Positions 1-10,992 of a stretch of 64,000 bases of DNA are shown here, in pieces. The translations under genes were made by a program, and so were the position numbers. The notes under the pieces were generated by a model, which saw only the letters and a program-made list of their open reading frames with translations, was not told the DNA's origin and did no database searches. The stretch is taken from positions 558,001-622,000 of the forward strand of contig SAXG01000022.1 of assembly GCA_012932865.1 (NCBI GenBank), written 5' to 3'. This stretch comes from Amylostereum areolatum (Eukaryota > Basidiomycota > Agaricomycetes > Russulales > Stereaceae). Numbering within the stretch: the first letter of the stretch is position 1; every line of letters starts with the position of its first letter.

Positions 1-635
1 AAACCTGTCCCGACCAAGCTCAACAGCAGCCTGCTCGACCTCCCTGTCTCTCAACCCTCCCACCCCGCGGCGACCGCGTCACCATCGTCGACGGTAGACC
101 CATGTTCCGCATCCCCAAGCGTCCATGCGCATCTCTCCCCTTCTTTGGCCTCCGCTGCCTCCGCCGCCCTCGCCCAAGCCCTCCCCAATTGCACCTTGCA
201 ACCCGAGCGGCGACCACGCCTGCGCCTCTTCCCCCGCTTCGTTCTGCCCACTCACCCACCGAACTCCCACCGACGCCTCCCCAACTCCTGAAGTCGGCTA
301 ATGGCAGGATCCATCCGCTCGATCTCAGCATCCCCCACCTCCTCCATCTCGCCCTGATCGCTCTCAACACGACCGGCTACGACGTCAAGGCCGTTGGTGA
401 CCAGTCCCACGACACGACACTGGCGACAAGATCAGACGATCAGATCACGTCCCGCCTCACTGTACACCGTTTACGCACAGAACCCAAGGCGGTACTACGG
501 GTCCGAGCACGGTGGCGCGATTCTCGCTTGCGCGCCGGCGAAGAAGATTGGGCACGGCGCGGACGGGCTTGTATGGCGGGCGATGGAGGCGCGACGGCGC
601 GAGCGAATACGAAGTTACACTACATGTTGTACTGA
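1..635 (+). CDS. 3' part of an unrecognised gene (partial at window edge)
   Basis: Open plus-strand reading runs in from the window edge and is proline/serine rich at first. The most protein-like stretch is about 300-630: one frame reads GYDVKAVGDQSHDTTLATRSDDQ and a frame one base later reads YAQNPRRYYGSEHGGAILAC, followed by an Arg-rich tail. The two look like consecutive parts of one protein with a one-base frame change near 465 and no room for an intron there. I do not recognise the family. It could be the 3' end of a gene lying mostly upstream, or a decayed copy. Strand and coding nature are inferred from composition only. Confidence 0.3.
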   Translation, partial: TCPDQAQQQPARPPCLSTLPPRGDRVTIVDGRPMFRIPKRPCASLPFFGLRCLRRPRPSPPQLHLATRAATTPAPLPPLRSAHSPTELPPTPPQLLKSANGRIHPLDLSIPHLLHLALIALNTTGYDVKAVGDQSHDTTLATRSDDQITSRLTVHRLRTEPKAVLRVRARWRDSRLRAGEEDWARRGRACMAGDGGATARANTKLHYMLY

Positions 636-771
636 GTACTTAGGACATTGCAATGAAATACTGTACTGCTTTGACTGGTAGCGACTTGAGGCCAGTTTAT
701 CTGGCGGTCTGACAAGATTGGGCCGAGCTGATGGACCTGATGGATCCTGTCCTGGGCCCGATCATATTTTG

Positions 772-2494
772 ATGGGGATCTTCCAGATGACCAGAGAGAT
801 CAGCCTTGTCCAGGTATGTTCAGATCCTACCAGACATTGGCTGAATTGCTGATGCAGACTCAGCATTCCAACACCGACACCGCTCCAGAGAAGACCCCCC
901 CTCGTCCCCGTCCTATTATACGTGTACCACCCTTTGCATCTTCCCCCTCTGCTCCACAGACACCTCGCTCCGGCCACGACAATTCCATCTCAGCTGAAAA
1001 CACCGCTGCTCAAGCTTTGGTCACCATGCGCAGACAAGCACCAACAACTTCCCCCGGGCTCACAGCCGCATCTAGGAATGTCATGGCCATGGACCGTGTT
1101 TTCATCAATGCAATGCCACGCTCTCTGCGCCCACAGCTAGAGCAGGAGATACAGGAGGTGCAGATGAGAGCGGAGGAGGCTATGGAACAGGAGGATGACC
1201 CATATGCGGATGCGGATGGCTCGTCGGCGGCTTCAGGTGCGTTATTCTTGACGAACTATGCAACTTTCTTAGGCTCATTGTGTTCAGACACCCTTCCCAC
1301 TGAAGAAGAAGAGATTTCCGAGTTCGGAATTGAATTCCTGGTACCCGTACCTGCTGGCAACACTGTCCGTGTCCTCGAAAGCAATGACTCGAAAGTCACT
1401 TCCCTCACCCCCTTCGCACAAGTCCTAGCTGCAATTGCACTATGCATGGGCACATCAATATCATTTATCTCTGGTTTTGGATACCTTCCCTCCTATCTCC
1501 CGAAGAGCGAGCTGGCCAAGGCAACCCCAATGGCTTTTGACGATAAGGGCTGGCGTGTTCTCATTCGGAACGCGAGCTATCATATTTCAGAGAGTCAGAG
1601 TAAGAAGAGCGGGAAAGGTGTAGTCAAGCCATGGCATATTATCTTGCGGGATACAACTGAGGCCTCCACCATGGGGCGGGGCGGGAAGGTGAGTTGTAGT
1701 ATGATAGTCATCTCGTGATTCTAACCTTGGGCTTAGAACTCGAAACCTGCACCACCCGCTCCACGCACAGCTGTGCCTGATAAGGCAGCACTCGCTGACC
1801 ATGATGCGAAGGAGCTAGAGATCATGAAACTCATCGAGAACAAGCATCGTTGCCAGACAGACAAGGTGCCGTGTTTGATCCAAGCAAACGGAGTTCACTA
1901 CAAGTACACTCCGGAGGACCTCGCGAAATGGGCTCACCTGGTGGTATGTCTCTATTCTCATGATAAAGGCAATGTCTGATGTGTTCATAGGCCAAGTACA
2001 AGGCTACTATAGATTTTCCGCCTCCTGAACTCAACCTTGAGGATAAAATCTCTCGCCAAGCTCTCGTCAAGACTAAGGCTCCATTATCGAACACAAGTGC
2101 AGGTGGTGCAGTCGACTTTTGGGCTGAGCTTGCCACCAATGTTGCTCAACGATTCATGGCTCCACCTCCTTCCCTTCCACCATCCACCCCCACCCCACCT
2201 GCAGGACCTGACTTGACACCAGTCCATCGAGCTGTTGTTCCAGCCAAGCGTCATGCCCCACTTGACTACCCTGGAATCGAAGAGTGGTTCACGTTGTTGG
2301 ATAGTGATCCATACCGAGGCCGTCGCTCTCCTAACTATTCGCAGTACGTTCCGCAATTCGTTGGCCAGGGATTATTTGATCTTGGTGATCTATGTGGTTT
2401 GGATACGGACAAACTTGCGGAAGTTACAAAGATTCCGTGGGGGATTGCTAATCGTTTAGTCCAGTATGTTGCTGAGGATGTGGACAAGTTGTAG
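772..2494 (+). CDS. Lineage-specific hypothetical protein with SAM-like C-terminus
   Basis: Four exons read cleanly: 772-813, 858-1688, 1737-1943 and 1991-2494, giving about 527 aa. The start is a choice: ATG at 772 with a 44-bp GTATGT intron, or ATG at 816 inside that intron. The first looks better because the 816 ATG sits exactly on a donor site. The N-terminus is low complexity and Pro/Ser rich. The middle has an acidic patch followed by a globular region that may be ubiquitin-like or PB1-like. The last ~80 residues (LDYPGIEEWFTLLDSDPYRG ... GIANRLVQYVAED) resemble the SAM-like end of multicopy hypothetical proteins in mushroom genomes. That family link is from memory. No enzyme motif is seen. 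A Tc1-type transposase follows tail to tail. Function unknown. Confidence 0.6.
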
Positions 2495-2626
2495 GGTGAC
2501 TGAGGGCAACTAAGTGTTACCCTTTTTCTGTCAAGTTTGCGAAAGTTATATCTTCACGTATGATACTTTTTTACCAGTTTTACATAATCTTCCTGTGCAT
2601 GCACCAATGTGAAGTTCAACTTTATT

Positions 2627-4001
2627 TTAGATATAACCACAGTGGTGAAAGAACCCCGCAGAATGACTAGCTGTGATAGTAGTGTAGGCAACATCATAGA
2701 GATGAGTATAAACATAAGTATCATCAACAACCTGATCAACATCCTCTCGACCAAGAATCCTCTCCCGACGGACACGTGCCTTCATCTCCGAGAAGCCCAA
2801 TTCAATTGGGTTCAAATCAGGAGAATATGGTGGGAGGAATAGCACCCGCATCCCCCTGTTATTACATTTAGTTCACCCAATATGAGGACAAGGCTATGAT
2901 AGTCATGCTTAGGCAGCTCACCTATCCTGGATCATCTGCATAGTCTCTGCATCCTTGTGAATGCGGGCATTATCCATCACGATGACCGAGCACGGAGCAG
3001 GATATGGTTGCATACGATCAAGTAAACCTTCTATGAAGACCCGAAAACGCGCCGAGGTGAATGAGCCTTCGATGATTTTTGCATAAACAACTCCGTCAAG
3101 GCCTAGTGCAGGTAGAAGGGAGTATCTAGCATCATTCTGTGTTAACAGGCACCAGATAGCAGACACAAATAGACACAGACCTCTTTCCGCGGACAAAAAA
3201 ACAGCACCGAACGGCACGCTTGCCTGATAGAGCCCATGCGTAGCCTCGTATATCAGTTCGGCGGTCAAAGGCACTCTCATCGACAAACACTGTCTGCTCG
3301 GGAGTGTATTGGCTACCATAAAGGTAGCGATACTCCGATCTTTTGTCCTCGTTACGCTCGAGGGCATCACGAGACATCTAACAAAGAGCAGTGGTCAGAG
3401 CTGGCATCGTAGGAGCGAGAAGGATAGTGTAGTATACACATGCGCACCTCTTCATTGTGTACCCACTACGTTTCAGTGCTCTCCATACTGTTGATGGGCT
3501 CGCAGAGACCCCACGTCTGGTCTCTAAGAGCTCCTGCATCTCATCAAGGAAGGCGTCCGGACGGTAACCTACCCAGCCATGAAGAAACTGGAGCATATGG
3601 AAGAGTTGCTGTCAGCTGAGGGCAGGGCCAGATCTGAAGCATCAACGCACCTGTACATCATCCAATACCAAAGTACGGTTCGCTCCGCGTGTCTCATGAC
3701 TCACTCGTCGCCGTGACACTTGTCGGCGCTCTCGGAAGTCCTTGAGGATCTCTTGAATCGTTCGAAGGGGAACTTGGGTGAGCTTGTGGATATTCAGAGC
3801 CGAATCGTGAGCGGCCATGGTCAGAAGAACCCCCCGAAGGTCATCAGAGACAGGCCGGCCACGCGTCATGAGAGGAGAGCCTGTCGGAGTGTGCAGGTGG
3901 TGGTTGTAGATGAAGATGCAACAGCGGCTGTGCACCTCGCGCGGCACGGTGTCTCCTGTTCCACACACACCGAATGTCTCGTTTTTTTTGCTGGGGGGCA
4001 C
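2627..4001 (-). mobile_element. Tc1/mariner (IS630-type, DD34E) transposase, apparently intact
   Basis: Five exons on the minus strand (4001-3651, 3608-3438, 3377-3181, 3125-2922, 2855-2627) splice in phase into 383 aa without a stop. An N-terminal helix-turn-helix region contains PLRTIQEILKDFRERR. The DDE catalytic core is complete: Asp207 in VFVDES, Asp291 in VIVMDNARIHK and Glu326 in [11 protein letters not shown]. Asp291 and Glu326 are 34 residues apart, the DD34E spacing of Tc1/mariner and IS630 enzymes that cut and paste at TA sites. The real start may be the internal Met before TRGRPVSDD. I looked for terminal inverted repeats between 2495-2626 and 4002-4190 and found no convincing pair, so element ends are undefined. 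Domestication or a recent copy are both possible. Confidence 0.85.
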
Positions 4002-4645
4002 AATGCGACTGTACTCGCAACATTTCTATCCAGTCAGAATTCGATTATATGTACACTACACGTAGGAAACAAGTGAAACATGCTAGGAGGGGGTCCGATT
4101 TTACCCCGTCATAATTCACACCGCATCGTCGAAATAAATATGGGGGGCACAGGGGGCAGCCTGTGCGATGAAAACGTGCTAATTTTCAGGTCGATACGTG
4201 CAGCGGTTGAGGAGATACAGCACAATCTTTGCTGAGCCTCAAATCTCGCACAGAAGAGCCGCGACGCCCGCGACGCGAACTATTCTGAAAACGGCAATAA
4301 AGACGGCACCCAGTGGGAGGAGCGGGCTCACAATTGGACCGGAGATCTGCGACGGAAAGGATCACGTAAAATGAAGTTCCGGAAGGTCTTTTATATACAC
4401 CGACGAAGCTCATTAATTTTTCAAGCACTCTCTGGGCTGGCAGGATTTGCGACGAGCCGAATGCGGGGTACAAGATCATTATGATTACAGGGTGCATAGG
4501 CTACAAGATGTATGGTGCAAATATTCCAATGCGTAATGTTGAGAGTCCAAGATATGAAGGCCACCCAGCGGCCCAGTATCTCCACCACGTCGATACGTCG
4601 ACGTACAAGAAAGAGTCCACCTGACACCAAGAAATGCACCCGAGG
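4002..4645. other. Intergenic, no gene recognised
   Basis: The stretch between the transposase start and the amidase stop. Short frames exist on both strands but none shows motifs or credible splicing. A TA-flanked transposon end may lie here but could not be defined. Confidence 0.5.
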
Positions 4646-6708
4646 CTACGCACACGCTTTATGCGCTGTATGCGCTGAATCAACCGCCTCGCGAACGATC
4701 CTCATCGCTGCCAACACGCGCTCCTCCTCCAATCGTTCACCGATGACCTGCACGCCCACCGGAAGCCCGTGCATCGCGTCCGCGTCGTACAATTTGTACG
4801 CTTTCCTAGCCGCATCCGTCTCTAGCGTCGACGCGAAGCTCGGCGGAAGGGCGTCCACATCGCGCTGCACGGTCGTAACCGGAAGAACGCCTGCAGGAAG
4901 ATCAAGCTACGCATCAGAACACCCACTTCGTCAGTGCTTGTGATTTGAAAAGAAAAAAGAAGATAGGCTCGACAGACTCACGATGTTGAACAGCAACAGA
5001 TAGTTCGCCAAGCCCAAGCCCGATGTCGCCGTCCCTCCTCGCGGCATCGCGGGGATGGCCGCGGGCGCGGAGAGCACAAAATCGAGGTCAGCATTCTGCC
5101 ATGACTGTTTCCAAATCCGTTTCCACTCCTCGCGCTCCACGATGAGCTCGCGTTCCTCCACGATGGTCTTGCGGTTGAACCCGCGGAGGAGCGCGGCGTC
5201 GGGGTCGGGAAGTAGGTACGACAGAAGGGTCTTGACGAAGGCAGGAAGTGCGTATGCTTGGCGTACTGCTTCGATCCCTGGACTTGGATGCTCTCCCGGT
5301 TGCAGGGGGGCGTAGACTTGGTCACCTGCGAGAATACGTAAGAGGCAGGTGCCATGTCGCGGTCACGTGACAAACATACCACCATCTGCAAAGGCGAGCT
5401 GGAAACCGGTCTTCAAGACGTCCAAGGAAGGTGCATCGCTACGCAAGGACGTTGAGTATATGCGCAAGAAACACTCTCAACGAGCTTACAAATCGACGAC
5501 CTCATGACCTTGCTGTCTGAGTGCTGCCATCGAGATTTCCATGGCCCGCTTCGAAGCCGGAGATAGAGGAACAAGCCCTGTGCGAGGCTCGTGTGAGCGG
5601 GGCATGCAGGAAGAAAAGACGCTTCCGCGGTACATACCGTCGCTCCAAAGAACTCCGAATCTCAACTTCTTCCCCTCCAGATTTGCTGGCCTCCACGGCA
5701 AGGGCACACACTACAACCACTAACATTATCTCCACGGACTCTCAACGAGCCAATCGATAAACTCACGGTATGATCGTAATTCCACGGCTTCATCTTCACG
5801 ATTCGTTCCCAGAATGCCTCCAGGTCCTCCAATCGTCTTGCCATGGGTGACGCAACGGTCGGAATGCACTCCAAGCCTGGCGTACTCGAGCGTGCTCCGG
5901 TAGATGGAAACCGACCGACGCTCGCCTTCATCCCGTACACCCCGCAAAACGCGGCCGGCAGACGCACGCTTCCCCCAATATCCGTGGCGATCTCAATCAT
6001 GCTTCCGCCCATCGCGAGGAGGGCTCCACCACCCCCTGTTGATGCACCCGGGGAGAAATCGGGGTTCAGGGGGTTCGCGGTGCGTCCAAACAGCGCCGAA
6101 TCGGTCTCCAACCCGAAGATACCTGTCGGAACGGTGGTCTTTACGTGTAAGAGGGCGCCCGCATCGCGTAGCAAGTGGACAATGGCCGCGGAAGTAGGCG
6201 CTGGATCCCTGGAGCGTGCAGAGTAGCCCAATGTTGTCGGATATCCCGCGACGTCTATGCAATCTTTGATGCTGATGGGAATGCCTGCTAAAGGCTGTTT
6301 GTGTGGGGATGATACGCGATCGCCATTGGACTTGGATGATGTGTTTGGGTTGAACAAGAGGTCGGAGATCATGATGTCCGAGAGGCAATTGGTGGCTCGT
6401 TGCGCAGCATAAGCTTTCTTGCCGTAAACGAAGAGCACCTCCTGTTCGTCGATGGCGCCCGAAGCACAGGCCTCTGCGAGCTCAGACAAAGTCAAGTCAT
6501 GAATCTTTGCGTCCTCGTCCGTGAACGGGACACTGAAAAGGGGAGCGAGGTCATCAAGCTTCTCTTGTCGTCGTATTCTTGCAGAAGCGCTGAAGGCATT
6601 CAAAGGGACCGCAAGGTGACCAGGGTCAATGACGTGATGAGCACAACATGGGATGATCATCTGTTGGGTCACTCACCAGTCACGCTCGTGGGGGGAGGCG
6701 AATAGCAT
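4646..6708 (-). CDS. Amidase (amidase-signature family), 559 aa
   Basis: Seven exons (6708-6677, 6589-5767, 5710-5638, 5577-5490, 5438-5380, 5325-4982, 4906-4646) join in phase to 559 aa, the usual length for fungal acetamidase-like enzymes. These hydrolyse carboxamides to acid and ammonia. The Ser-cisSer-Lys triad is visible: Lys119 in ISIKDC, Ser194 in SPGASTGG and Ser218 in ATDIGGSVRLPA. The 75- and 24-residue spacings match those remembered for fatty-acid amide hydrolase. The signature loop reads STGG rather than the common SSGG. The C-terminus (LDLPAGVLPVTTV ... GLPVGVQVIGE) is typical of the family. Only 11 codons lie in exon 1 and no signal peptide is seen, so it is probably cytosolic. 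The substrate cannot be told from sequence. Confidence 0.93.
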
Positions 6709-7830
6709 GACGGTTGCTATCAAGTGCACGCCCGGGGGGCGTGGAGGGGGGGAGGAGGACGGACGGGGAGTTGAGCGTAGATCTGTCAGACCCTTGAGGG
6801 TTTTAAAACGCGGTCAGAGGCGACGTTCGCACGGCAACTAACGGCATTGGGTATACGCACGAGAAGGGGTAATTTGCGAGGAAGTCGAGTGGAACGCACT
6901 AGTGGTGGGTATGGGTTACCGACAGAAAACCGAGGGCACCGCGAGTGCCGTAAAAGACGGAAGGCGTAATGGTTCATTGAACGACCGCCGACGCTGCTCC
7001 TTATCCCATTTGTGCCCCCGTACGTCCACGGCGCCCATAGCCACGCCAACGATTCCTGTAAGGTTCACAGACACTGCCACAGTCAATAAAAGTTAGCCAG
7101 AATTTGGAAGACGGGGCCGATGGCAGATTCGACGCACTCGCTATGGTATAAACCAGGCCCCATCCAATGGAATGTCGCCCATTCAGCGCTCATCCTTCCC
7201 AACCCTCAAGCGCTCGCGTGCCTCGAGGTGTGCATCGCATTCGTTTCGTCCTTCGTCTGAAGACACGTAGGGGAAGCAGAAAAATTGGTTCCGTCTGAAA
7301 ACTTTCTGTCGCAGGTCAGAGCGGCAACCCAGCGGGTCAGCGTCGTCGTAAAATGCTTTCCGTCGTCGGTGGCGGTTAGTGCCGGCCTAAGATCTGCTGT
7401 AACAAGTCTAACTGCCCCGCCGGATCTGCGTCAGCTTGGTCATGAGGCGCAAAGGAGAATGGGCCTACAGAAGATGGAGGACGCCGCAATACCGCTAGCA
7501 TGTGGATGGGAAATGCATCATTCGATCTGCGAAAGTTCGGAAGACGGAAGATGGCCGGCTGGGGAGGAAAGAGAGCCTGCGAAGGAGACCTTTGTCCGAA
7601 CGGCAGGTCCGGTGCTCGCTTGTGCGCTCGCCGCTCGGCGATACTGAACTTTCCATGGCATGTCCAGACGCCACCGTGACGCCACCATCAGCCACCGACG
7701 CGTTAACCCCCCGCGTGACTCGACGCGCCGCGTTCGTGTATTGACCCGTGACGGTCACAGGTCGCGTCACCTCTTCCTTTCGACCAACCGCGCTCGCCTC
7801 CGCCACCAAAACCTGACCAAAACCACAAAA
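6709..7830. other. Intergenic region between divergent genes
   Basis: About 1.1 kb between the amidase start (minus) and the 7831 gene (plus), so it probably holds both promoters. A TATA-like GGTATAAACC lies near 7145, and an ATG at 7172 opens a ~32-codon frame ending near 7270. It could be a short upstream ORF or the first exon of a longer model. No conserved domain is seen. Confidence 0.4.
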
Positions 7831-8764
7831 ATGTTCTCCACTCCAGGACCACTCCTTCATTTTCCGACAACTCCCAAGTCCCACTCTCACCATCCGCTTT
7901 CCTCCTCCCCGCTCTCCGCCGTCTCGCCCTCGCCCTCGCCGACGACAAAGGCCCAAGCTCGCCGCCGCTCCCAGTACAAATCCACAGCGCCTTTACCCTC
8001 CTCGTCCACCGTGCCCCGACGCTCCTCCGTCGCCTACACGTGCAACCGCCGACGCTCGTCCCCCGCCGACGCTACTAGCTTCGTCCGCGGCAACCTCTTC
8101 GGCCCCCCCACCACAGAAAAGAAGACCGACGAAGAAACACCGCGCAATGTCCTCCTTCGCGACCGCTTCCGCCAGCGCTGCTTCGAACGCGCCCAACGCG
8201 CGCGCGAGTCCAAGATCAGAAAAGGGCGCAAGTTTAGTGCCAGCAGCGATGACGGAGATATGGATATGGACGACGAAGACGACGACGGCGAAGTCGACGC
8301 GTTTCTGGACGACGAGGTACGCCGTTCCCACGCCGCCGCTCGCTCTGCTTCTAACGGCGTGCTGACGATATGGCAGATATACCGCCGGATTATCATGAGC
8401 ACTCAGAGGAAGCGAGAACACGCCTATCGAGTGTCGTACCAGCACGACGTTGGTTCGTCTTTCGACCCAGACATGGAAGACCCCGTAGAGTGGGAACAGG
8501 ACCTTCGTGGTACACATCTCATCCTACTCTCTCATTCGTACCCCGCTTACTGACGGCGCTTCCTTTCACACACAAGATGAGGCACCTCTTCCGCCGCTTC
8601 CTGGCCCAATGCCACCTTCTGACTTCGACGACGACGAAGCTGCAGAACTCGCCGCCCTTGCCGAGGACGAAGCATATTGGGATGCGTTGCACGCCGACGA
8701 TTCAGACCCGCAGGGAGACGGCGGCGTTAATTCGTATCAGGACGACGACATGGACATGAGCTAG
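7831..8764 (+). CDS. Acidic hypothetical protein, 268 aa
   Basis: Three exons (7831-8316, 8377-8509, 8577-8764) join in phase to 268 aa. The start ATG has a good context (CACAAAAATG). The N-terminal third is Ser/Pro/Arg rich and probably disordered. A basic patch (RFRQRCFERAQRARESKIRK) is followed by a strongly acidic run (DMDMDDEDDDGE), a short helical segment (EIYRRIIMSTQRKREHAY) and an acidic, helical C-terminus ending in DDDMDMS. No transmembrane segment, signal peptide or enzymatic motif is present. The charge pattern fits a small nuclear or scaffold protein conserved in basidiomycetes, but I do not recognise it by name. Confidence 0.7.
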
Positions 8765-9226
8765 ACATTGCCATCGCTTTTCTTGTGTTCCAGGCTACCT
8801 CACACTTCATGCATATGCTACTCCATTTTGCTCTCAACCTATGTTGTTCGCGTGTTGCTGTATATTATCTGTAAGATATATCGTGGTATCGTTTGTAAAC
8901 TAAAATCTCTGTACCTATCGAGTGTACATTGTACAGACTCTATCCCGATCACCAGTCATGTGAGTGCGATAGTATGTGTGCTACTTAGGTCTGACAGGAG
9001 TACGCTCAAGAAGACGCCTTCCCTGCATGACGTTGCCGCACATGAAGAAGGCGGCGCGCAAAGAGGTACCTCGCGCACCCCACTAAACCAGTCCGGGATG
9101 CACTAGCCCCAGGTTTCCGCGGCGGAGCGGCGAGCGGCTTTCGTCTCCGATTTTGATGAGCGATTGTTGTTTATGATCCTGGGATTCTGGAACTGCGATA
9201 TCATGGCACCTGTCGCGAGATCGCGA
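8765..9226. other. Intergenic between convergent genes
   Basis: The region between the stop of the 7831 gene and the stop of the DUF6533 gene; likely 3' UTRs of both. No gene is seen. Confidence 0.5.
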
Positions 9227-10992
9227 CTAGCTCGATATCCGCTGCCCAGGTATTGGAACATCAGCTTCATATTCTGCCAAACAAACAAGGAACGGCGGAC
9301 CTCCTCTTCCCCCCAAATCAGCCCCGAAACCAGAACCAGAGCCACTCGCGATCCCCGAGCTGGCGCCCCAGCGATCCCGGACCCGTGGTAGGGACGTCTG
9401 TGGAGACAGAAATGTATCCAGCTCCGGTGTGGTAGTAAAAGGCGCGGACTCCCGGGCGTAATTCGACGTAGTCTGTCGGATGTCGGCGCGTAGATTGAGC
9501 ATGAGACGGGAAATCAGAACGGCGGATAGGCTAGAAGGAGCGGCGAGCATCAGCAAAAGGGGAAGGGGAAAGAGAATATCTTGTACATGTTCGTCAGTGT
9601 CGTAGTCGCGGTCTTGAGGAGAGGCTAGTGAGAGTGTAAGTGAGCATACGCACGGTTAGAACGTATGTGGCATACGGGAGCCAGCTATGAAACTAGATCA
9701 GCGTGAATTAGGTAGAAGGCTGAAACCGACTTACCAGAAGCGTCAAAATGCTGGCCAGATTCACGGAAAATAGAGCACTGAGGGCCAGGCAACATGAGGA
9801 AGCGCCATCCGACCACTCGCCGAGGCCACGTACAGGAAATACATCGCGCCTACGAGTCGTTAGCACCTAACGGAGCTCGAAAGGAATGACGGTGTACCAT
9901 CTCGTAGGAGTACATGTACAATTCGCTCCTGGCGTCCGATCCGAAGGGCCTGGTACACCGTAAGGCCGAAGACAGCAGAATCAAAAATGAGCGCAGAGCT
10001 CCACGCTAAGGCTAGGCCTGGTAACAGGACGGTTTGATAAGCTGTACCAATTTATGAAGCCAATAAACATACGGCGACCCCTGGCACAATGCTCGGATGA
10101 GAGGGAAGGGACGAGCTTGTGATACGGTAACGCTCACCCAATGTCTGATAGTAATTGAGCACAGAGCGGGACCACCAACGAATAGACCTGCACGGCTGGG
10201 TCGTGAAACGAAAGAGCAAAGTACTATGCAGGACGTCAAAGATCAAAGGCAAACGCAGAAGAATGTAACCCTACGCATGCGAGGGCAAGGAGAATGACAG
10301 CCAGCGCGACGAGAGCCCATAGGACCCGGCGATCTTGATTGTAAAGTGCATATATGCGAACCATGCACAGCGCTAAATACTGATGAGACAAGGATGAGAC
10401 TTGAGGGAAAGAGCGCACCAGCGACGGGGATTTGGAGAATGAGCTGGAGGTATAGATGATATCCTTGCAAAGTATTGCATCTAGTCAATATATATGCTTG
10501 TCAAATCCTGCCCCACGGCTGAGAAAATTGATTTGACGACGCACCCCTGCCTCAAGCCTTCAGCACCGATGAGCACACATGTATAGATAGCTGAGAACGC
10601 ACCTTGAAATCCCCTCTTCTTACCATGGTGACAAAGACAGGTGCATAGCCGATGACAGTAAGGTAGCGGTTGAACAAGAAAAGTCCAGAGACCCATCCAA
10701 TTGGGCGTCGCGGGGGCCAGTAAAGAACGACTTCATCCTTGAGCGTGAGGATGTAGTCGTAATACAGAATCACTGGCTATTGAATCAATGCCCCGCACGC
10801 AAAAACGACATAGACGGTGGGGTGCTCACCAAACGGCACGAGATTCACGTAATAGTTGATAGTCCTGAGCAGGTCGTCAGATCACGGGTTCAAACGTAGG
10901 ATGCAAAGGAGGCGCGTCACGTCTGGCGGTCTAGTGGGAGAACCATGAAGGACGTACAGGTGGGTGGCAAGCTGGACCTGCGACGGCTCCAT
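9227..10992 (-). CDS. DUF6533 multi-pass membrane protein (copy A)
   Basis: A minus-strand, many-exon gene. ATG at 10992 starts MEPSQVQLATHL. Exon 1 is 10992-10958, exon 2 is 10864-10830 and exon 3 is 10772-10603. Exon 3 carries the DUF6533 core (ILYYDYILTLKDEVVLYW ... LFLFNRYLTVIG). Later exons give membrane helices: LCMVRIYALYNQDRRVLWAL, then LALAWSSALIFDSAVFGLTV followed by RIVHVLLRDG, then ALFSVNLASILTLL. The cytoplasmic tail starts VLISRLMLNLRADI and ends at 9227. This family is expanded in Agaricomycetes and is predicted to be a receptor-like integral membrane protein of unknown function. The exon 3 to exon 4 junction (10603 to ~10490) does not keep phase with any donor/acceptor I can find, so the model is incomplete there. 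Confidence 0.75.

Noticed and set aside
2495..4190. Terminal inverted repeats of the Tc1/mariner element
   Set aside because: Compared both flanks by eye; only weak, short matches, not enough to define ends.
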